DNA from: Phycisphaerales bacterium
GTDB lineage: Bacteria; Pseudomonadota; Gammaproteobacteria; Competibacterales; Competibacteraceae
Assembly (NCBI GenBank): GCA_014879435.1
Contig: JACSSB010000368.1
Span: 1-5,878, forward strand
Length of the DNA stretch: 5,878 bases
Direction: 5' to 3'
Positions 1-4,465 of the stretch are shown one piece after another. The first letter of the stretch is position 1. The number at the start of each line of letters is the position of its first letter. Position numbers and translations under genes: made by a program. Under the pieces are notes generated by a model. It saw only the letters and a list, made by a program, of their open reading frames with translations. It did not search any database and had not been told where the DNA came from.

Positions 1-411
1 TGGTTGACTGTCGCTATCGGCCTTGATCACCTGTGGTTCGTCGGCATCTTCTGGCAAACGACTCGCTACTGAGCTCACCGCTTCGCGCACGTCAGCGGCA
101 GCACTGTCGATATCTCGATCAGCGCTAAAGGTAATCCGGGTCTGTCCCCTGCCCTCGCTAGAACCGGATTCGATGCGTTTAACACCGTCGATCCGGGCCA
201 CCGCACCCTCGATAAGCTCAGTGATCTCGGTATCGATAATGGCCGGAGCGGCGCCGGTATAAGTGGTCGTGACCGTCACCACCGAGGCATCGATATCTGG
301 CAATTCGCGCACCGGCAATTCGCGCAAAGCCATGATCCCGCCGACCACGATCAGCAGGCTGACGACGATAGCGAATACTGGGCGACGGATAAACAGGTCG
401 GACAGGTACAT
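1..411 (-). CDS. RND-family efflux transporter, inner-membrane subunit (N-terminal part, runs off the left edge)
   Basis: Reading the minus strand from the ATG at 411 gives 137 residues beginning MYLSDLFIRRPVFAIVVSLL, with no stop before the window edge. The short cytoplasmic amphipathic start, the IRRPVFA motif, a first transmembrane helix at about residues 11-29, then ELPDIDASVVTVTTTYTGAA (residues 36-55) are the standard opening of AcrB/MexB/MdtB-type proton-driven exporters. The rest seen here is the start of the first periplasmic porter subdomain (TEITELIEGAV, then a VKRIESGSSEG-like strand). Family members are about 1,000-1,050 residues, so roughly 13% is present. An AGGGG Shine-Dalgarno lies 7 nt before the ATG, inside a small GGGG-CAT-CCCC hairpin that could hinder ribosome loading. 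The usual partner, a periplasmic adaptor gene, does not lie immediately upstream; REP repeats and a divergent gene do. The substrate cannot be told from this fragment. Confidence 0.95.
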   Translation of the reverse strand, partial: MYLSDLFIRRPVFAIVVSLLIVVGGIMALRELPVRELPDIDASVVTVTTTYTGAAPAIIDTEITELIEGAVARIDGVKRIESGSSEGRGQTRITFSADRDIDSAAADVREAVSSVASRLPEDADEPQVIKADSDSQP

Positions 412-526
412 GGGGATGCCCCTCGGCTGCCGGAGGATCAGCGCATTCGAAAATCACGCCACGCAATTAATTGGCTGTTGGGGAACTTTGGCGCGGATCT
501 CGTCAAACCGCAATGCTGCAATTGAA

Positions 527-557
527 GTAGGTTGGGGTGAGCTTGCGAACCCCAACA
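527..557 (+). repeat. REP element, forward orientation (GTAG head at left)
   Basis: The element starts with GTAG and continues with an 8-bp inverted repeat, GTTGGGGT / ACCCCAAC, around a 10-nt loop (GAGCTTGCGA). A GTAG tetranucleotide followed by an imperfect palindrome is the typical form of REPs mobilised by RAYT transposases. The same sequence recurs at 639, 700, 3690, 4306 and 4430 in one or the other orientation, and a RAYT gene lies in this window. Confidence 0.9.
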
Positions 558-638
558 TCGAAGGTCACATCACCCGCGAACCTCAATCCACCCACATCAT
601 TCTCCGAAAGCAATGTCGAGATCGCGTGCAAACAAGGG

Positions 639-669
639 TGTTGGGGTTCGCAAGCTCACCCCAACCTAC
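639..669 (-). repeat. REP element, reverse orientation
   Basis: This is the exact reverse complement of the REP at 527-557, with the GTAG head (read as CTAC) at its right end. The stem is GTTGGGGT/ACCCCAAC. With the copy at 527 it forms an inverted pair, about 80 bases apart, with both heads outward, the geometry of a BIME (bacterial interspersed mosaic element). Confidence 0.9.
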
Positions 670-699
670 TCGGGTGTCCAGATCACCTGCAAACAAGGG

Positions 700-730
700 C
701 GTTGGGGTTCACAAGCTCACCCCAACCTAC
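700..730 (-). repeat. REP element, reverse orientation, slightly diverged
   Basis: It matches the copy at 639-669 except for a changed first base (C for T) and an A in the loop (TTCACAAG instead of TTCGCAAG). The stem bases and the CTAC end are intact. It is the second unit of the 61-bp tandem duplication. Confidence 0.88.
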
Positions 731-809
731 TCGGCTACGCGGCTGGCGAAAGTTCAAAAAATCCCCTACAACAAATAATTACTCACACCCATTCCAAACT
801 GGTGGCACC

Positions 810-3614
810 GTGCCCTCCACTCCACAGCCCGAATTGATCTTTCTCAGCTATAGCCGCAACGACCGGGCGGCAGCCATTGCACTGCGATCCGCATTGGAGC
901 AGGCTGGCCTCCCCGTTTTTCAAGACGAAGACACGATCCGGGTGGGCGACCGCTGGGTCATGCGCCTGCAAGACGCCTTGCAGGGCTGTGGTGCGTTCCT
1001 GTTGCTAGTCGGGCGTGACGGCGTGCGGCGCTGGGTTGGCGCCGAAGTGCAAGTGGCCTTAATTCGGCATCTATCCTCTCATGACGAGGCATCCCGCCTG
1101 CCGATCTTTCCCGTTTTGCTGGAGGATGCCCAACCGGACGATCTGCCGCCGTTTCTCGCTCTGTTCCAGACCGAGCGCTGGTCGCCCAACACGCCGGTGC
1201 CGACGGCGTTGCTCGACGCCATCCAGACCCGCACCATCCGGTTCGACGTCCCGCCGGTGTTCGAAGGCTGCCCGTTCCTCGGCCTCCACGCCTTCGGGCG
1301 CGGCGATGCCCGACTATTTTTTGGGCGACGCCAGGAAACTCTAATGGCACTCGCCAGCCTGGGCGACCAGTCCGAATCGAATCCGGAAGGCTTACACGGT
1401 GATGGCGGCGCGGCCTACCATCGTTGGTTGCAGATCGAAGGCAACAGCGGCGCGGGCAAATCCTCGCTGGTCAATGCCGGAATGTTGCCGATGATCGAAC
1501 AAGGCGCACTATGGGCACGCACCGGCTACGAGCATTGGCGGGTACTCGGGCCGATGCTGCCGGGGAAGGACCCGTTGGCGAAACTGGCGGAAGTTCTCGA
1601 ACATGGCTTGATCGCGGAACCGGCGCAACGCAACTCCATGGGCCGACTGCAACAACTTGAACAGGACGAACGCGCCCTGGCGCTTGCCCTGCGGAATGTC
1701 AAACAAGACCGAAGTGCCTTCCTCCTCGTCGTTGATCAGTTTGAAGAACTGTTCACCTTTGCCGAAGACCAGTCGCGCCAACGGTTCGACGCGCTGCTGG
1801 CCCAGGCCCTGCAAGACCCGGAGTGTCCACTGTTTCTCATCAGCACCATCCGCGCCGACTTCCTCGACCGCTTCGAGCGCCTGTCGCACCTGCAAGCGAT
1901 CTACAACAGCCACTGCAAGCGCTACTTCCTGCCCACCATCTCCGCACCCGGTTTGCGCGAGGTCATCGAACAACCGGCATGCTTGGCCGGATTAGACGTG
2001 CGCGAGGTCACCGCTGCCATCCTGAACGATGCCCGCGATGAAATTGGTGCGTTACCTTTGGTGGAAAATGCCCTGTACACCCTGTGGCAACAACGGAAAG
2101 GCAACCGTCTGAGTGGAGAACACTATCGGCAGGCCAACGGCATCGCTGGCCTGTTGAGCGCCCAAGCCGACGCTCTACTGGAGCGAATCGACCGCGCGGT
2201 GCCTAAGGGCCGACAAGCGGCGCTTGAACTGCTGTTGCGGCTGACACGCATCCACGACGAGGGCCGCCACACCCGCCAACGGATCACCCGCGACGAGGCG
2301 GTGCTGGTGGCCGGTGGTGGACAGGACGCTGTGGGCGAGCGCGTGGTGCAACAGCTCTCCGGCGAGCGACCGTTGGACGTGCCCGTCTCGACTCACAACG
2401 GCGCGTTGCGGCTGATCACCACCAGCGTCGAGCAGGACCGCCGATATGTTGATCTCATCCACGAGACCCTGATTCGTGCGCGCGGCAAGGACGAGAAAAC
2501 CGGCCAGCGCGTCGGCTACTGGCCAACCCTGTACGCCTACATAGAAGCCAACCGCGACCGCGACCTCCACCGCCAGCAGCTCCAGCTTCAAACCGAGCAC
2601 TGGTCGCAGAGCCAGGGGCTGGGCCGTGTGTGGCATCTGGCTGGCTGGGGCAGCCTCGGACGTTATCGCCGGTTGCGCGTGCCCCAGAACAGCCTGGAAG
2701 GCCGTTTCCTGTTCTGGAGTCGTTGGGCGACGCGGGTACAGCTTGTCGTGCTGGTGCTAGCTATTGGCTTCGTGGCCGAATCGTTTCTCTGGACGAGAAA
2801 GCACGATCTGCCCCTGGATTCGATGCTGACGCAGCAACGCTTTCGGCTGGGCCATGCGCCCCTGCCCGAGTTCGTGGCCATCCCAGCGGGCGCGTTCGCT
2901 ATGGGCGAACAGAACCAGGAATTTGTGAAGCAATTACAGGAAAGATACATGCCCAACTTCGGGGTTCCAGGGAGATCCATCGAGATCACCCAAGGGTTCA
3001 GGCTGAGCAAGCACGAAGTCACCTACGATCAGTACGACTATTACGTTTGGGAACGACAGCGCCAGGGTGACAATGACCCCAAGTATCCGACCACGGCCAA
3101 AGGCGGGCGTGGGACACGTCCTGTGGTCTATATCACTTGGCACGAAGCGACCGCCTACACCCAGTGGCTGAGTGCACGCCTCCATCAGAACTGCCGCTTG
3201 CCCACCGAAGCCGAATGGGAATATGCCGCCCGTGCGGGAACCCACACAGCCTATCCCTGGGGCGACAAGGTCGGGCAAAACAAGGCGAATTGCAACGGTT
3301 GCGGCAATCCCTGGGATAATGACCAATCGGCTCCGGTTGGCAGTTTTCTAGCCAATGCGTGGGGTCTCCACGACACGTCGGGCAACGTGTGGGAATGGAC
3401 CTGTTCCGCATGGCGCGAACAATTTGATGGGAATGAGCAGCAATGCATCGACCCAAAAAGTTCGGGTATCCGGGTGATACGTAGTGGGTCCTGGTTCAGT
3501 GATCCTGCCGACGTGCGCTCGGCCGGCCGCGTCTACTACTTGCCGGGCGGCCGCTTCAATAATCTTGGTTTTCGGGTGTGGTGTTCGTCCCCCATCAAAA
3601 TAACTGGACACTAG
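810..3614 (+). CDS. TIR - nSTAND1 NTPase - TM - FGE/C-type-lectin-like protein, candidate DGR-diversified membrane sensor
   Basis: The product is 934 residues from the GTG at 810. This start lies 9 codons before the first TIR strand (IFLSYSRND), with a weak GGTGG 4 nt upstream. The frame stays open back to 537, but that stretch only translates REPs. Domains: TIR at about 9-140, including FQDEDTIRVGDRW and a WVGAE segment (75-79) whose Glu sits where TIR NADases have their catalytic residue. A STAND-type NTPase follows at about 154-600, with Walker A GNSGAGKSS (211-219), Walker B LLVVDQFEELF (305-315), arginine-containing STIRADFLDRF (345-355), ALPLVENALYTLW (414-426) and VDLIHETLIRA (547-557). 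One TM helix lies at about 643-661, and an FGE-sulfatase/C-type-lectin fold at about 686-925 (GNVWEW, 858-863). Basic residues before the helix suggest N-in, so TIR and NTPase would be cytoplasmic and the FGE domain periplasmic. The FGE catalytic cysteine pair is absent, so a binding role is more likely than sulfatase maturation. The last 40 residues resemble a DGR variable region. An antiphage or antigen-sensing role is inferred. Confidence 0.93.
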   Translation: MPSTPQPELIFLSYSRNDRAAAIALRSALEQAGLPVFQDEDTIRVGDRWVMRLQDALQGCGAFLLLVGRDGVRRWVGAEVQVALIRHLSSHDEASRLPIFPVLLEDAQPDDLPPFLALFQTERWSPNTPVPTALLDAIQTRTIRFDVPPVFEGCPFLGLHAFGRGDARLFFGRRQETLMALASLGDQSESNPEGLHGDGGAAYHRWLQIEGNSGAGKSSLVNAGMLPMIEQGALWARTGYEHWRVLGPMLPGKDPLAKLAEVLEHGLIAEPAQRNSMGRLQQLEQDERALALALRNVKQDRSAFLLVVDQFEELFTFAEDQSRQRFDALLAQALQDPECPLFLISTIRADFLDRFERLSHLQAIYNSHCKRYFLPTISAPGLREVIEQPACLAGLDVREVTAAILNDARDEIGALPLVENALYTLWQQRKGNRLSGEHYRQANGIAGLLSAQADALLERIDRAVPKGRQAALELLLRLTRIHDEGRHTRQRITRDEAVLVAGGGQDAVGERVVQQLSGERPLDVPVSTHNGALRLITTSVEQDRRYVDLIHETLIRARGKDEKTGQRVGYWPTLYAYIEANRDRDLHRQQLQLQTEHWSQSQGLGRVWHLAGWGSLGRYRRLRVPQNSLEGRFLFWSRWATRVQLVVLVLAIGFVAESFLWTRKHDLPLDSMLTQQRFRLGHAPLPEFVAIPAGAFAMGEQNQEFVKQLQERYMPNFGVPGRSIEITQGFRLSKHEVTYDQYDYYVWERQRQGDNDPKYPTTAKGGRGTRPVVYITWHEATAYTQWLSARLHQNCRLPTEAEWEYAARAGTHTAYPWGDKVGQNKANCNGCGNPWDNDQSAPVGSFLANAWGLHDTSGNVWEWTCSAWREQFDGNEQQCIDPKSSGIRVIRSGSWFSDPADVRSAGRVYYLPGGRFNNLGFRVWCSSPIKITGH
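3483..3584 (+). other. Candidate DGR variable region 1 (VR1), 3' end of the TIR-STAND-FGE gene
   Basis: This segment encodes residues 892-925, from SGSW to GFRVWC. The layout GSW + variable + PGGR + variable + GFRVWC is the usual form of DGR targets built on the FGE type of C-type-lectin fold. Between the anchors (codons 896-919, 3495-3566) 15 of 24 codons differ from the other TIR-FGE gene, all nonsynonymously, and the remaining 9 are identical in all three bases. The 3' flank (3567-3584) matches the other gene at 17 of 18 bases, then similarity stops, as at the fixed 3' edge where homing begins. No template repeat or reverse transcriptase is in the window. Confidence 0.7.
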
Positions 3615-3650
3615 ATCACTGGTCACTGGAGCACTGAAATACTGAACACT
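3602..3650 (+). repeat. Degenerate short tandem repeat (CACTG-type), overlapping the stop codon
   Basis: Starting in the last codons of the TIR-STAND-FGE gene and running past its TAG, units of 7-8 bases recur: ACTGG, CACTAG, ATCACTGG, TCACTGG, GCACTGAA, ATACTGAA, CACTGAG. This is low-complexity sequence with no known function; it gives the protein its ITGH tail. Confidence 0.6.
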
Positions 3651-3671
3651 GAGCGCCGCGCAGCGGCGCTC
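3651..3671. other. Strong GC hairpin 37 bp past the TIR-STAND-FGE stop
   Basis: GAGCGCCGC (3651-3659) and GCGGCGCTC (3663-3671) form a perfect 9-bp stem around a GCA loop. No T-tract follows on the plus strand (GCGATCTTGG), and reading the minus strand no clear one follows either, so it is not a textbook intrinsic terminator. It may still protect or end the mRNA. In the Bordetella phage DGR a short GC-stem hairpin just downstream of the variable region promotes homing as a DNA cruciform, and this one lies 66 bp past VR1. Either role is inference. Confidence 0.6.
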
Positions 3672-3689
3672 GCGATCTTGGCAGCAAGT

Positions 3690-3720
3690 GTAGGTTGGGG
3701 TGAGCTGGCGAACCCCAACA
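3690..3720 (+). repeat. REP element, forward orientation, left flank of the RAYT gene
   Basis: It has a GTAG head, the GTTGGGGT/ACCCCAAC stem and loop GAGCTGGCGA, one base different from the copy at 527. It sits 34 bp beyond the 3' end of the RAYT gene and pairs in inverted orientation with the copy at 4306, so the transposase gene is bracketed by outward-headed REPs. Confidence 0.9.
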
Positions 3721-3754
3721 CCGAATACCGTCCACAATCCCCAACACGCCTGCA

Positions 3755-4279
3755 TTACTCTCCGAACCCCATGTCCTCTGCTGCATCGAACGCCCAATCT
3801 GGAGCCACCAGACCCAGCCGAATATATCGATGAATCGACGAATACGGCCAATCCACCGCCCGCATCGCGTGCCCGTGCTTGACTGGGTTGAAGTGGATGT
3901 AATCGACATGACACGCGAAATCCTGCTCGTCCCGAATTAAATGCTCCCAGTAGCGACGTTGCCAAATACCGCGCTCACCCTTGGTCATGCGGCTGGGCGA
4001 GCGGCGTTCCAAGGGGGGTATTTGCCGGGAGAATCCCGCCTTGATGAGCATCCAACGCGTGGCAAAATCGGTATCGTCGGTCGGCAATGTCCAGATCGCG
4101 TGCAAGTGCTTGGGGAGAACGACCATCGCGTCGATAGCGAAGGGATGCGCACGCCTGATCTGCCGCAGCGTCTCCCGCAATGTATCAATGTGCACGACGA
4201 GCAAATTGGATTGGCGATCAGCTAGGTTGACCGTGAAGAAGTAGGTTGCTCCAGCAACTCTGGTGCGGCGGTAGCGCAT
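3755..4279 (-). CDS. REP-associated tyrosine transposase (RAYT, IS200/IS605-related Y1 HUH nuclease)
   Basis: The 174-residue product has the family's landmarks in order: TYFFTVNLADR near the N-terminus (12-22), the HUH metal-binding motif in LPKHLHAIW (His58 and His60), IWQRRYWEHLIRDE (105-118), and the nucleophile tyrosine in HVDYIHFNPVKHG (Tyr127). RAYTs are single-copy, usually domesticated relatives of IS200/IS605 transposases that nick single-stranded REP DNA through a 5'-phosphotyrosine link and are thought to spread REPs. Length is normal and the frame is intact, so the protein could be active. The ATG at 4279 has no clear Shine-Dalgarno before it. It is flanked by inverted REPs at 3690 and 4306 whose GTAG heads are the expected recognition signal. 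It lies between two convergent TIR/FGE genes, transcribed in the same direction as the smaller one. Confidence 0.95.
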   Translation of the reverse strand: MRYRRTRVAGATYFFTVNLADRQSNLLVVHIDTLRETLRQIRRAHPFAIDAMVVLPKHLHAIWTLPTDDTDFATRWMLIKAGFSRQIPPLERRSPSRMTKGERGIWQRRYWEHLIRDEQDFACHVDYIHFNPVKHGHAMRAVDWPYSSIHRYIRLGLVAPDWAFDAAEDMGFGE

Positions 4280-4305
4280 CGTGTAAGCACAGGGGATTGA
4301 TTGGA

Positions 4306-4336
4306 TGTTGGGGTTCGCAAGCTCACCCCAACCTAC
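4306..4336 (-). repeat. REP element, reverse orientation, right flank of the RAYT gene
   Basis: Identical to the copy at 639-669: stem GTTGGGGT/ACCCCAAC and terminal CTAC (GTAG on the minus strand). It lies 26 bp upstream of the RAYT start codon, so it may overlap that gene's promoter or leader and could let the transposase bind its own control region. That regulatory idea is inference. Confidence 0.9.
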
Positions 4337-4382
4337 GCGGCTATAGGGAATTGATTGCGTGGAGGTTCATGGGCGATATCGG

Positions 4383-4398
4383 TGTTGGGGTTCACAAG
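4383..4398 (-). repeat. Truncated REP (half element)
   Basis: TGTTGGGGTTCACAAG matches the first half of a reverse-oriented REP, including the loop A seen in the copy at 700. The second stem arm is replaced by unrelated sequence (AGTTCAGCGATCC). Just before it, GGAATTGATTG echoes GGGATTGATTG at 4293, which suggests a tandem duplication of the REP unit followed by decay. Confidence 0.7.
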
Positions 4399-4429
4399 AG
4401 TTCAGCGATCCAATGATCAGCGGTCCAGG

Positions 4430-4460
4430 TGTTGGGGTTCGCCAGCTCACCCCAACCTAC
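4430..4460 (-). repeat. REP element, reverse orientation, directly after the TIR-FGE gene
   Basis: It has the full stem and CTAC end, with loop variant TTCGCCAG as in the copy at 3690. On the minus strand it lies 5 bp beyond the stop codon of the TIR-FGE gene, where the transcript hairpin could stabilise the 3' end or hinder readthrough. No T-tract follows. Confidence 0.88.
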
Positions 4461-4465
4461 GCGGC

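Larger units (their letters stand above)
614..735. repeat. Tandem duplication, two 61-bp units each containing a REP
   Basis: Units 614-674 and 675-735 match at about 55 of 61 positions. Each begins TGTC(G/C)AGATC, continues TGCAAACAAGGG, then holds a reverse-oriented REP ending CCTACTCGG. The period is exactly 61, so this is a segmental tandem duplication that has since drifted, not two independent REP insertions. Confidence 0.85.
412..809. other. Divergent intergenic region with REP repeats, no gene seen
   Basis: About 400 bases separate the RND gene (minus) from the TIR-STAND gene (plus). Positions 412-526 contain the RND ribosome-binding site and nothing else recognisable. From 527 on the region is dominated by REP elements and a 61-bp tandem duplication. 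Open frames cross it on the plus strand, but they translate the REP palindromes and match no family. Positions 745-800 are AT-richer and are the likely promoter area of the TIR-STAND gene, but no convincing -35/-10 pair was found. Confidence 0.7.

Noticed and set aside
527..730. CRISPR-like array
   Set aside because: The repeats occur in both orientations with irregular spacing, carry a GTAG head and recur around a RAYT gene, and no cas gene is present.
263..778. 171-codon plus-strand open frame
   Set aside because: It is antisense to the RND transporter and continues through REPs; the RND translation on the minus strand is unmistakable.
537..809. N-terminal extension of the TIR-STAND-FGE gene to a GTG at 537
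   Set aside because: The frame is open, but the start lies inside a REP and the 91 extra residues are translations of three REPs and the 61-bp tandem repeat. TIR domains of this type normally begin within a few residues of the start, as with the GTG at 810.
3651..3671. Rho-independent terminator
   Set aside because: The stem is strong, but no run of T follows on either strand, so it is listed as a hairpin of uncertain role.
3348..3965. 205-codon minus-strand open frame
   Set aside because: It overlaps the RAYT gene in another frame and then runs antisense to the FGE domain; apparent similarity to the other antisense frame only reflects the two homologous 3' ends.
3615..4465. DGR template repeat or reverse transcriptase between the two variable regions
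   Set aside because: Both strands were scanned by eye for another copy of GGGTCCTGG or CCGGGCGGCCGC with A-rich codons; only the two variable regions have them. The only protein gene here is the RAYT.
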